Shown one piece after another: positions 47,755-55,767 of a stretch of 64,000 bases of DNA; within the stretch, counting starts at the first letter, position 1, and every line of letters begins with the position of its first letter. The notes under the pieces were generated by a model. The model was not told where the DNA came from. It ran no database searches and was given only the letters and a program-made list of their open reading frames with translations. Source of the DNA: Hypericibacter sp049323455. Its GTDB lineage: Bacteria; Pseudomonadota; Alphaproteobacteria; Dongiales; Dongiaceae. The stretch covers positions 186,001-250,000 of the forward strand of contig JBMONF010000038.1 in the NCBI GenBank assembly GCA_049323455.1. The letters run 5' to 3'. The position numbers were made by a program, and so were the translations under genes.

Positions 47755-48267
47755 TTGAGCGACGGCATCGAGATCTTCGAAGGGGACATCACCGCGCTCG
47801 ACGCCGACGCCGTCGTCAACGCCGCGAACGAGCGGCTGGCGCCGGGCGGCGGCGTGTGCGGTGCCATCCACCGCGCGGCCGGGCCCGAGCTCGCCGAGGC
47901 CTGTGCCGAGATCGGCCATTGCCCCACCGGCGAGGCGCGCATCACGCCGGGCTTCGGCTTGAAGGCGCGCCATGTCATCCATGCGGTGGGGCCGGTCTGG
48001 CAGGGCGGAGCCTCGGGCGAGCCGGCGCTGCTCGCCGGGGCCTATCGCGCCTCGATGCGCCTTGCCGCCCGGCACAAGCTCCGCTCGATCGCCTTTCCCG
48101 CGATCTCGACCGGCATCTATGGCTATCCGCTGAAGCGTGCGACGGAGATCGCGGTCAGGACCGTGCGCGAGGAGATGGCGAAGCCGGGCGCGCCCCAGCG
48201 CGTCGTCTTCGCCTGCTTCGGCCGGGACGTGGCCGACGCCTATCGGCGCGCGCTCGCTGCGGATTGA
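47755..48267 (+). CDS. Macro-domain protein (YmdB/MacroD-like) with Cys in place of the usual catalytic Asp
   Basis: 170 aa single macro domain: IEIFEGDITAL, ADAVVNAANERL (N25), GGGVCGAIHRAAGPEL, TGEARITPGFGLKARHVIHAVGP, FPAISTGIYGYPLKRA. In E. coli YmdB and human MacroD the GGGV segment is followed by Asp (YmdB D35); here residue 35 is Cys. Family reactions are hydrolysis of O-acetyl-ADP-ribose and removal of mono-ADP-ribose from proteins. The start is TTG 47755 with GGAGG 8 bases upstream; no in-frame ATG is near. ADP-ribose binding is likely, catalysis uncertain. Confidence 0.87.
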   Translation: MSDGIEIFEGDITALDADAVVNAANERLAPGGGVCGAIHRAAGPELAEACAEIGHCPTGEARITPGFGLKARHVIHAVGPVWQGGASGEPALLAGAYRASMRLAARHKLRSIAFPAISTGIYGYPLKRATEIAVRTVREEMAKPGAPQRVVFACFGRDVADAYRRALAAD

Positions 48268-48314
48268 TCGGCGAGGCGAGCGGGCTTGCGGCCCCTCGCA
48301 ACGGGCTTCCTGCG

Positions 48315-48347
48315 CTGGCGCGCTCGCCGCGCCGGCGAGAGCGCCAG
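48315..48347. terminator. Bidirectional hairpin between the macro-domain gene and the convergent secreted-protein gene
   Basis: 15-bp stem with one mismatch (CTGGCGCGCTCGCCG at 48315-48329, CGGCGAGAGCGCCAG at 48333-48347), loop CGC. No T tract; placement between convergent genes suggests transcription termination. Confidence 0.55.
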
Positions 48348-48364
48348 AACCGGCCGACCGCTCC

Positions 48365-48844
48365 TCAATGCAGCGTCAAGCTGATGGTCGCATGCGCCGA
48401 GGCCGGGTCGCCGCTGCTCGAGAGCAAGAACGAGGTTCCGGGGCCGCAGGTGATGCCGCCCCCGCAGCCCAGCGACTGCGGTCCCGTTCCGTTGAGCGTC
48501 ACGATCGGCTGGTTGCCGATCTGGGCCGACACGGTGTTGCCGGGCGGCAGCACGCCGAGAAGCGCGGAGATGAAGCCGGTCAGGCCGGTGACGCTCGTCT
48601 GAATGCCGCTCGCGGCCTTGCCGCTTGCGGTCAGGGTCCCGAGCAGTCCCTGGGTCACGCCGTTGAGGAAGCCCGTGCCCCGAATCCCGCTCATTTCCCG
48701 GTCCGTGAGCGCCACCGCATCGGCGACGCCGAGGCGATCGGCGCCGAGCGCGGCGTCATCGGCGAGACCACGGGACGAAGAAACGATCAGGCCGCCGGCA
48801 AGAGCCATGACAACCAATGCCAGCTTGCGTGCTGGAACCAGCAT
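48365..48844 (-). CDS. Secreted protein of unknown function
   Basis: 159 aa from the ATG at 48844, which has GGAGG six bases upstream; an ATG at 48859 is also in frame. Signal peptide about 1-28 (MLVPARKLALVVMALAGGLI, cleavage near GLA-DD). The mature part begins with VALTDREMSGIRGTG, a motif reminiscent of the LS/TDxELxxVxG stretch seen just after the signal in several families of short secreted proteins. The rest is Gly/Ser/Thr-rich with two cysteines (LGCGGGITCG). No domain recognised. Confidence 0.65.
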   Translation of the reverse strand: MLVPARKLALVVMALAGGLIVSSSRGLADDAALGADRLGVADAVALTDREMSGIRGTGFLNGVTQGLLGTLTASGKAASGIQTSVTGLTGFISALLGVLPPGNTVSAQIGNQPIVTLNGTGPQSLGCGGGITCGPGTSFLLSSSGDPASAHATISLTLH

Positions 48845-48960
48845 GGAAGGCCTCCGCATGTCTCTGGGCCTTGGATGATCGGGTGAAGGGAAAGTCTAGC
48901 ACCGGCTCCTTGGCCGAGCCACCGTGGGGACCTTATAAAAGATCAAGACGGCATCAGGTG

Positions 48961-49327
48961 CGGATTCCGATCGAGTGGAACCCCCTTTCGTCACCCCCGC
49001 TTTCGCGCCAGGGCATGCACACGACCTCTCTTCATTCGTCATCCCAGACGGTAGGCGAGCCCAAAGCCCGCAAGGGCTTTGGATTTGCGAGCCTTGCGAT
49101 CTGGGATCCATGGCGACATCGAGCTCGGCATCGACATGGGTCCTCGCTTTCGCGAGGACGACGATTTGTGTGCATGCTCTGGCGAAAGCCGGGGCCCAGA
49201 GGCCGCTGCACGTCGCTTGCTCCCGGGTTCCTGGGCCGGCTCCGCCGGCGAATCAAAAAGTAGCGGGCGAAGCCCGCGGGCGCAGGAACGACGATGAGTT
49301 TTCGATTCCGACCGAGCAGAACCTGCT
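48961..49327. repeat. Compound repeat cluster including long repeat copy 3 and two-hairpin element copy 2
   Basis: Fills most of the 483-bp gap between the secreted-protein gene and phoB. It starts with a tail-type motif (GATTCCGATCGAG), then a partial CACCCCCGC stem. The long repeat at 49031-49164 is nearly identical to 23785-23918. The compound element at 49226-49296 carries GCCGGC-TCC-GCCGGC (49235-49249) and GCGGGC-GAA-GCCCGC (49263-49277). It ends with the tail GATTCCGACCGAGC...CTGCTCTA, whose last bases contain the phoB stop codon. Confidence 0.88.
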
Positions 49328-50032
49328 CTACCGCTCGCGATCCAGCGAGTAGCCGGCCGAGCGCACGGTGCGGATCAGGTCGAACTCCGCGCCCTCGTTG
49401 ATGGCCTTGCGCAGGCGGCGGATATGCACGTCGACCGTGCGCGGCTCGACATAGACATCCGGGCCCCAGACGACGTCGAGAAGCTGCTCGCGGCTGAAGA
49501 CGCGGCCCTGATGCTCCATCAGGTGGCGCAGCAGCCGGAACTCGGTCGGTCCCAGATGGATATCGCGGCCGTTGCGGCGCACGCGGTGGGCCACGAGGTC
49601 CATCACCAGGTCCTCGTATTGCAGCGTGTCGCCTTCGAGGGAGGGCCGCGAGCGGCGCAGCAACGCCCGAAGCCGCGCGATCAGCTCGCCGGGGCTGAAG
49701 GGCTTGGTGACGTAATCGTCCGCGCCGCTGTCGAGGCCGCGCACCTTGTCGGCCTCCTCGCCGCGCGCCGTCAGCATCACCACCGGCACGTTGCGCGTCT
49801 CGGGCAGGCGGCGGAGCTGCCGGCACACCTCGATGCCGGAGACCAGCGGCAGCATCCAGTCGAGCAGCACCAGATCGGGATGCCGCTCCTTGGCCAGGAG
49901 CAGCGCCTCCTCGCCGTCGCGCGCCTCGATCACCTCGAAGCCCTCGCGCTCCAGGTTGTAGCGCAGCAGCGTGACCAGCGCCGCCTCGTCCTCGACCACG
50001 AGAACGAGGGGCCTGGCCTGCTGCTTCTGCAC
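49328..50032 (-). CDS. phoB: Phosphate regulon response regulator PhoB
   Basis: 234 aa. Receiver domain with phosphorylation site D58 in LVLLDWMLP, T88 and K110 (VTKPFSP), and an OmpR-type winged helix (LTARGEEAD, TLQYEDLVMD, RRNGRDIHLGPTEFRLLRHL, RTVDVHIRRLRKAIN). GTG 50032 is chosen: CAGGAG lies 7 bases upstream and the start follows phoU by 25 bp. Activates pstS through the Pho box at 55699. Confidence 0.95.
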   Translation of the reverse strand: MQKQQARPLVLVVEDEAALVTLLRYNLEREGFEVIEARDGEEALLLAKERHPDLVLLDWMLPLVSGIEVCRQLRRLPETRNVPVVMLTARGEEADKVRGLDSGADDYVTKPFSPGELIARLRALLRRSRPSLEGDTLQYEDLVMDLVAHRVRRNGRDIHLGPTEFRLLRHLMEHQGRVFSREQLLDVVWGPDVYVEPRTVDVHIRRLRKAINEGAEFDLIRTVRSAGYSLDRER

Positions 50033-50057
50033 GGCCTGGCTCCTGGGCGCCAGGGCG

Positions 50058-50777
50058 TCAGCCGGGCGGGGGCGTGACGGCATAGCTGGTGACGTCGCCC
50101 TTGGGTCGCGCCGATTCGATGCCACGGCCGTGGACGAGGAAATAGATGGTTTCCGCAATGTTTGTTGCATGGTCGCCGATCCGTTCGATGTTCTTGGCGA
50201 TGAACATGAGGTGGGTGCAGGGGCCGATGTTGCGCGGGTCCTCCATCATGTAGGTGAGGAGCTCGCGGAACAGGCTGTTGTAGAGAGCGTCGACCTCCTC
50301 GTCGCGCGACCAGGCGGCCATCGCCCGCTCGGCGTTGTGGTCGACATAGGCGTCGAGCACGTCCTTGATGATCGATTGCACGAGCTGGCTCATGCGCGGA
50401 ATCGCCTGATTGGTATTGGTCGTGACCGGCGGCGCCTGCGAGATCGCCACCGCCCGCTTGGCGATGTTGCTGGCATAGTCGCCGATGCGCTCGAGATCGG
50501 CCGAGATCTTGAGTGCGGCCACGACCTCGCGCAGGTCGGAGGCCATGGGCTGGCGCAGCGCCAGCATCCTGATGGTCATGTCGCCGACCTGATGCTCGAG
50601 GTCGTCGATCCGCTTGTCGCCCTGAATCACCTTCCCGGCGAGCTCGGCGTCGCGACGCATCAGCGCGTCGACCGCCGTCTGCAGCTGCACCTCCGCCAGG
50701 CCGCCCATCTGGGCGATGGTGTGATTGAGCAGCTTCAGCTCCTCGTCGAAGGACTTGACGATGTGCTCCTGCGTCAT
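50058..50777 (-). CDS. phoU: Phosphate signalling complex protein PhoU
   Basis: 239 aa, two PhoU repeats of three-helix bundles: QMGGLAEVQLQTAVDALMRRD, LKISADLERIGDYASNIAKR and FIAKNIERIGDHATNIAETI, the E/D-rich metal-binding motifs. Negative regulator that links PstSCAB to PhoR. Start at 50777 follows pstB closely in the operon. Confidence 0.96.
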   Translation of the reverse strand: MTQEHIVKSFDEELKLLNHTIAQMGGLAEVQLQTAVDALMRRDAELAGKVIQGDKRIDDLEHQVGDMTIRMLALRQPMASDLREVVAALKISADLERIGDYASNIAKRAVAISQAPPVTTNTNQAIPRMSQLVQSIIKDVLDAYVDHNAERAMAAWSRDEEVDALYNSLFRELLTYMMEDPRNIGPCTHLMFIAKNIERIGDHATNIAETIYFLVHGRGIESARPKGDVTSYAVTPPPG

Positions 50778-50824
50778 GTCGCTTCCCACGCTCCTTTCCT
50801 TGGCCGCTCGGCTCCGGGCCCGCT

Positions 50825-51655
50825 TCAGCCGAAGCGGCCGGTGATGTAGCCCTGCGTGCGCCGATCGCGCGGGCTGGTGAAGATCTGCGCCGTGTCGCCG
50901 GTCTCGACCAGCTCGCCCAGGTGGAAGAAGGCGGTGCGCTGGCTGACGCGCGCGGCCTGCTGCATCGAGTGGGTGACGATCACGATGGTGAAGTTCTGCC
51001 TGAGCTCGTCGATCAGCTCCTCGATCCGGGCGGTGGCGATCGGGTCGAGCGCCGAGCAGGGCTCGTCCATCAGGATCACCTCGGGGCTGACGGCGATGGC
51101 GCGCGCGATGCACAGGCGCTGCTGCTGGCCACCGGAGAGCCCCGTGCCCGGGTCCTTGAGCCGATCCTTGACCTCGCTCCACAGGCCGGCGCGCTCGAGG
51201 CTGGTCCGCACCACCTCGTCGAGCTCGCGCTTGCTCGAGGCCATGCCGTGAATGCGCGGCCCGTAGGCGACATTGTCGTAGATGGACTTGGGGAACGGGT
51301 TCGGCTTCTGGAACACCATGCCGACGCGCGCGCGCAAGGCCACGACGTCGAGATCGCGCGCGTAGATGTCCTCGCCGTCGAGCGTGATCCGGCCGGTCAC
51401 GCGGCAGTTCTCGATCACGTCGTTCATGCGGTTGAGGCAGCGCATGAAGGTCGACTTGCCGCAGCCCGACGGGCCGATCAGCGCCGTCACCTCGTTGCGC
51501 CGGATGTCGAGGTCGACGTTCTTCAACGCATGCTTCTCGCCATAGTAGACGTTGACGCCGCGGGCCGCGATCTTGACCGCGTCGCTGTCGTCGGCCTGGG
51601 CTGCAGCGCTTGAGGTCGCCTTGGCGGGCTGGGGAGCGAGCGTGACCATCGTCAT
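50825..51655 (-). CDS. pstB: Phosphate ABC transporter ATPase
   Basis: 276 aa. Walker A GPSGCGKST, Q-loop VFQKPNPFPKS, signature LSGGQQQRLCIARAI, Walker B VILMDEPCSALDP and switch VTHSMQQA: the standard PstB pattern. The start is ambiguous among ATGs at 51667, 51655 and 51649; 51655 is used because AAGGA lies at a usable distance. Confidence 0.96.
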   Translation of the reverse strand: MTMVTLAPQPAKATSSAAAQADDSDAVKIAARGVNVYYGEKHALKNVDLDIRRNEVTALIGPSGCGKSTFMRCLNRMNDVIENCRVTGRITLDGEDIYARDLDVVALRARVGMVFQKPNPFPKSIYDNVAYGPRIHGMASSKRELDEVVRTSLERAGLWSEVKDRLKDPGTGLSGGQQQRLCIARAIAVSPEVILMDEPCSALDPIATARIEELIDELRQNFTIVIVTHSMQQAARVSQRTAFFHLGELVETGDTAQIFTSPRDRRTQGYITGRFG

Positions 51656-51678
51656 GTCCGAAATCATCCTTGCCGGCG

Positions 51679-52983
51679 TTACCAACGGCGCTCGAAGTGG
51701 CGGCGCAGATAGACGGCGGCACCGTTCATCAGCACCAGGAAGGCCAGCAGCACCATGATGGCCGCGCTCGTTTTTTCGACGAAGCCGCGCTCGGGGCTGT
51801 CGGCCCAGAGATAGACCTGCACCGGCAGCACGGTGGCGGCGTCCGTGAAGCCGCCCGGCACGCCGACGATGAAGGCGACCATGCCGATCATCAGCAGCGG
51901 CGCGGTCTCGCCCAGCGCATGCGCCATGCCGATGATGGTGCCGGTCAGGATGCCGGGCATGGCCAGCGGCAGCACATGGTGCATGACGGTCTGGAGCTGC
52001 GAGGCGCCGATGCCGTAGGCGCCCTCGCGGATCGAGGGCGGCACCGCCTTGAGCGCCGCGCGCGTGGCGATGATGATGATGGGCAGCGTCATCAGCGACA
52101 GCACCGTGCCGCCCACCAGGGGTGCCGAGCGCGGCAGGCCGAAGAAGCCGATGAAGATGGCGAGCCCCAGCAGGCCGAACACGATCGAGGGGACGGCCGC
52201 GAGGTTGTTGATATTGACCTCGATCAGGTCGGTCCAGCGGTTCTTGGGTGCGAACTCCTCGAGATAGATGGCGGTTGCGACCGCCAGCGGGAAGGCCAGC
52301 GCCAGCGTCACGATCATGGTGAGGAAGGTGCCGGCGATGGCACCCGCCACGCCGGCCAGCTCCGGCTCGCGGCTGTCGCCCGAGGTGAAGAAGCGCCAGT
52401 TGAAGACGCGCTCGATCCGCCCCTGCTTGCCGAGCGCGTCGAACCAGCCGATCTGCTTGTCGGAGACGCGCCGGGCGCTCTCGGGCACGTCGCGCGGGAT
52501 GAAGCCCTTGGCCAGCATGTCGAAATCGTCGCCCGTGGGCACGGCGACGGTCACGGTCCGGCCGATCAGAGAAGGGTCGGCCTCGACCATCCGGCGCAGC
52601 ATGGTGTCGGCGCCGGAACTCACGATTTCGCCCAGATCGCGCTTGTCCTGACGCCCGCTCACATCGGGGAACAGGCTTCGGAGCGAATCGCGCAAGAGCT
52701 TGGTGTAGTCGGCCTCGGCGACAACGTCGGGGCTGCGGGTGCCGGCGGGGTCGATCACGGCCGGGTCGAGCGTCACGTCGAGCCGGACGTCGGTGCGCCA
52801 GAAGGCGCTGTAGCCGTTGCCGACGATGGTGACGAGCATCGCGCCCAGCATGCCGGCCGCGATCAGCACCGCGAGGATGCCGTAAAGGCGGAAGCGGCGT
52901 TCGGCCGCATGGCGCCTCTTCAGGCGCGCTTGCGAGAGATCGGGCCGGCGCATCGGCGCGGTCGGGGCGGAGAGCTCAGTCAT
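51679..52983 (-). CDS. pstA: Phosphate ABC transporter permease PstA (with DUF3333 N-terminal domain)
   Basis: 434 aa. A large N-terminal periplasmic insertion (about 45-205, DUF3333) follows the first helix, typical of alphaproteobacterial PstA. The transport domain then has about five helices and the EAA loop (REGAYGIGASQLQTVMHHV, LPLAMPGILTG). Overlaps pstC by 8 bp. Confidence 0.95.
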   Translation of the reverse strand: MTELSAPTAPMRRPDLSQARLKRRHAAERRFRLYGILAVLIAAGMLGAMLVTIVGNGYSAFWRTDVRLDVTLDPAVIDPAGTRSPDVVAEADYTKLLRDSLRSLFPDVSGRQDKRDLGEIVSSGADTMLRRMVEADPSLIGRTVTVAVPTGDDFDMLAKGFIPRDVPESARRVSDKQIGWFDALGKQGRIERVFNWRFFTSGDSREPELAGVAGAIAGTFLTMIVTLALAFPLAVATAIYLEEFAPKNRWTDLIEVNINNLAAVPSIVFGLLGLAIFIGFFGLPRSAPLVGGTVLSLMTLPIIIIATRAALKAVPPSIREGAYGIGASQLQTVMHHVLPLAMPGILTGTIIGMAHALGETAPLLMIGMVAFIVGVPGGFTDAATVLPVQVYLWADSPERGFVEKTSAAIMVLLAFLVLMNGAAVYLRRHFERRW

Positions 52984-54355
52984 ATTTCTCCCGGTATTTG
53001 CGGACCACGTGGAGCGCCACGAGGTTGAGCGAGAGCGTTGCGAAGAACAGCACCAGGCCGAGCGCGAAGGCGGCCAGCGTCTTGGCGCTGTCGAATTCCT
53101 GGTCGCCCACCAGCAGGGTGGCGATCTGCACCGTGACGGTGGTCACGGCCTCGAGCGGATTGACCGTGAGGTTGGCCGAAAGCCCGGCCGCCATCACCAC
53201 GATCATGGTTTCGCCGACGGCGCGCGAGACCGCCAGCAGCACGCCGCCGACGATGCCGGGCAGGGCCGCGGGGATCACCACCTGGCGGATGGTCTCGGAC
53301 TTGGTGGCGCCCAGCGCGTAGGAGCCGTCGCGCAAGGACTGCGGCACCGCGTTCATCACGTCGTCGGAGAGCGAGGAGACGAAGGGCACGATCATGATGC
53401 CCATGACGAGGCCGGCTGCGAGCGCGCTCTCCGAGGCGACCGTGAGCCCGACCGCCTCGCCCAGGCCGCGGATGAAGGGCGCCATGGTGAGGGCGGCGAA
53501 GAAGCCGTAGACGACGGTCGGAATGCCGGCCAGCACCTCGAGCACCGGCTTGATCAGCGCGCGGCCGCGGCGGCTGGCATAGTCGGCGAGATAGATCGCC
53601 ACCAGCAGGCCGACCGGCACCGCCACCGCCATGGCGATCGCCGTGATGAGCAGCGTGCCGGCGAAGAGCGGGATCGCGCCGAAGGCGCCGGAGCTGCCGA
53701 CCTGGTCGGCCCGCAGCGCCGTCTGCGGGCTCCATTCGAGCCCGAACAGGAAGTCCCAGAACGGCACGGCATGGAAGAAGCGCAAGGATTCGAAGAGCAG
53801 CGACAGCACGATGCCGACCGTGGTCAGGATCGACAGCGTCGAGGAGAGCAGCAGCATCGCCAGGACGGCGCGCTCGACCCGGTTGCGCGCGCGCAAGCCC
53901 GGAGCCACGCGGCGCTGCGCCCAGCCGAGGCCCAGCGTGGCGGCGGCGAGCGCCACCACGGCCAGCATCCCGAAGGCGGTCGACTGCAGGCGCTTATATT
54001 GCTCGGCGGCGGCGATCAGCGCGGGATCGACGCTGCGCTCGCCCACGCCATGGGCCGCGATGTTGCGGATGTCGTTGAGGAGAAGGCCGGTCTGGGCCGG
54101 GCCGCCGGCCGCGAGCGCGGCCGGCAGACCGCGGACCACGATCGCCTCGAGGATGTGCGGCTCGAAGGCGAGCCATGCCGCGAAAATCGCCAGCGCCGGC
54201 ACGCCGCACCAGAGCGCGACATAGGCGCCGTAATAGCTCGGCAGCGAATGAAGATTCCGCCAGTTGCCGCCGGCCAGCGTCACGGCGCGCCGCCGGCCCA
54301 GCGCGAATCCCAGGAAGGCGAGCAGCAGGATGGCGGCGAGGATCGCGGTCGTCAT
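52976..54355 (-). CDS. pstC: Phosphate ABC transporter permease PstC
   Basis: 459 aa. Long N-terminal extension with extra helices (TAILAAILLLAFLGFALG, YVALWCGVPALAIFAAW) then the core permease (ATKSETIRQVVIPAALPGIV EAA-type loop). Alphaproteobacterial PstC proteins of this length carry this extension. Precedes pstA with an 8-bp overlap and follows pstS across a hairpin. Confidence 0.95.
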   Translation of the reverse strand: MTTAILAAILLLAFLGFALGRRRAVTLAGGNWRNLHSLPSYYGAYVALWCGVPALAIFAAWLAFEPHILEAIVVRGLPAALAAGGPAQTGLLLNDIRNIAAHGVGERSVDPALIAAAEQYKRLQSTAFGMLAVVALAAATLGLGWAQRRVAPGLRARNRVERAVLAMLLLSSTLSILTTVGIVLSLLFESLRFFHAVPFWDFLFGLEWSPQTALRADQVGSSGAFGAIPLFAGTLLITAIAMAVAVPVGLLVAIYLADYASRRGRALIKPVLEVLAGIPTVVYGFFAALTMAPFIRGLGEAVGLTVASESALAAGLVMGIMIVPFVSSLSDDVMNAVPQSLRDGSYALGATKSETIRQVVIPAALPGIVGGVLLAVSRAVGETMIVVMAAGLSANLTVNPLEAVTTVTVQIATLLVGDQEFDSAKTLAAFALGLVLFFATLSLNLVALHVVRKYREKYD

Positions 54356-54460
54356 CGTCTCGGTTCCGGCTTCCCCATGCTCCCGATATTACAGGCGCCG
54401 CTTGCCGATCGTTCGTTCTTCGTCACCCGAAGGGTCTTGCGCGATCGCTTCTGCGCGAAA

Positions 54461-54496
54461 GCGGGCGGTCGGTCCTAAAGAGGCACGACCGCCCGC
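54461..54496 (-). terminator. Hairpin between pstS and pstC
   Basis: Perfect 11-bp stem GCGGGCGGTCG / CGACCGCCCGC (54461-54471 with 54486-54496), 14-base loop, 17 bp after the pstS stop. No T tract. Such a stem between the binding protein and permease genes usually protects the pstS mRNA or reduces read-through, giving more PstS. Confidence 0.6.
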
Positions 54497-54513
54497 CCGA
54501 TCGCCTGCCGCCG

Positions 54514-55539
54514 TCAGCTGCCCATCGGCACCAGATCGACGGCCCGCTTCACCACCTCCGGCCGCTCGGAGGCCGGCAGCGGGATCAGGCCCTTGTCGGC
54601 GAGATAGCCCTCCTCGCCCGAGGCCCTGTCGCTCATGAACTCGGCCACGAACTCCTTGATGCCCGGGATCACGCCCACATGCTGGTTCTTCACATAGATG
54701 AAGAGCGGGCGCGACACCTCGTAGGAGGAATCGGCGATGGTCTCGAAGCTCGGCTCGACGCCGTCCATCTTGGCGCCCTGGATCTTGTCGGCGTTCTGGT
54801 CGAGGAAGCTGAAGCCGAAGATGCCGAGCGCCTGCGGATTGGCCTCGAGCTTCTGCACGATCAGATTGTCGTTCTCGCCGGCCTCGATGAAGGCGCCGTC
54901 CTCGCGCACCGCTTGGCAGGCCTTCTTGGCGGCGTCGGCGTCGAGGTTGAGCGGCTTCACCGCGTCCTTGCAGCCCTTGTCCATCACGAGCTCGACGAAG
55001 GCGTCGCGCGTGCCGGAGGTCGGCGGGGGCCCGTAGACCTCGATCTTCTCGTTGGGGAGCGACGGGTCGACGTCGGACCAGCTCTTGTAGGGATTGTCGG
55101 CGAGCTGGCCGTTCACCGGCACCTGCTTGGCGAGCGCCTTCCAGACCTGCTCGCGCGTCAGGCTGAACTGCGGGCCGGCCTTCGAATTGGCGATCACGAT
55201 GCCGTCATAGCCGATCTTGATCTCGGTGATCTCGGTGACGCCGTTCTTCTTGCAGGTCTCGAGCTCGGACTCCTTGATCGCGCGCGAGGCGTTGGAGATG
55301 TCGGGCGTGTCCTCGCCGGGACCGGCGCAGAACAGCTTGAAGCCGCCGCCGGTGCCGGTCGATTCCACGACCGGGGTCTTGAACTTGCCGCTCTTGCCGA
55401 ACTGCTCGGCCACCGCGGTGGAGAAGGGGAACACCGTGCTCGAGCCGACGATGCGGATCTGGTCGCGCGCGTGGGCCGTACCGGCCAGCGCGAAGACCGC
55501 GAGGGCGGCCGCCGTCGCAACAAGGGGGGACCGTTTCAT
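54514..55539 (-). CDS. pstS: Phosphate-binding protein PstS
   Basis: 341 aa. Signal peptide about 1-24 (LVATAAALAVFALAGTAHA). Phosphate-binding signatures: VGSSTVFPFSTAVAEQF, VESTGTGGGFKLFC, NASRAIKESEL and SGTRDAFVELV. High-affinity periplasmic phosphate receptor for PstCAB. ATG 55539 with a GGAG motif 10 bases upstream. Preceded by a Pho box. Confidence 0.96.
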   Translation of the reverse strand: MKRSPLVATAAALAVFALAGTAHARDQIRIVGSSTVFPFSTAVAEQFGKSGKFKTPVVESTGTGGGFKLFCAGPGEDTPDISNASRAIKESELETCKKNGVTEITEIKIGYDGIVIANSKAGPQFSLTREQVWKALAKQVPVNGQLADNPYKSWSDVDPSLPNEKIEVYGPPPTSGTRDAFVELVMDKGCKDAVKPLNLDADAAKKACQAVREDGAFIEAGENDNLIVQKLEANPQALGIFGFSFLDQNADKIQGAKMDGVEPSFETIADSSYEVSRPLFIYVKNQHVGVIPGIKEFVAEFMSDRASGEEGYLADKGLIPLPASERPEVVKRAVDLVPMGS

Positions 55540-55698
55540 GGATGGTTGCTCCGTATGCCAGAGAAGTCCTTGCAAACATGTGACGGTCGGCCGTCCTTCT
55601 TCAGGGCTCGCCGCGAAAGGAGCGGCGCGATTCAGGCTTTTTCCCACCGTCACCGACGGGACCCTATTCGTCGCCAAGGACATAAATAATACGATTTT

Positions 55699-55716
55699 AT
55701 GACAATCAAATGACAA
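55699..55716 (-). promoter_or_regulatory. Pho box upstream of pstS
   Basis: On the minus strand, two direct TTGTCAT repeats separated by 4 bases (11-bp period), flanked by an AT-rich downstream stretch (ATAAAATCG, then TATTAT as a possible -10). Matches the PhoB consensus CTGTCAT-N4-CTGTCAT. It lies between phoR and pstS, about 160 bp before the pstS start. Confidence 0.85.
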
Positions 55717-55767
55717 CCCACCCCGGTCCGTCGAATTAGCTTAACATATTGCAAAAGCTCAATTTCT

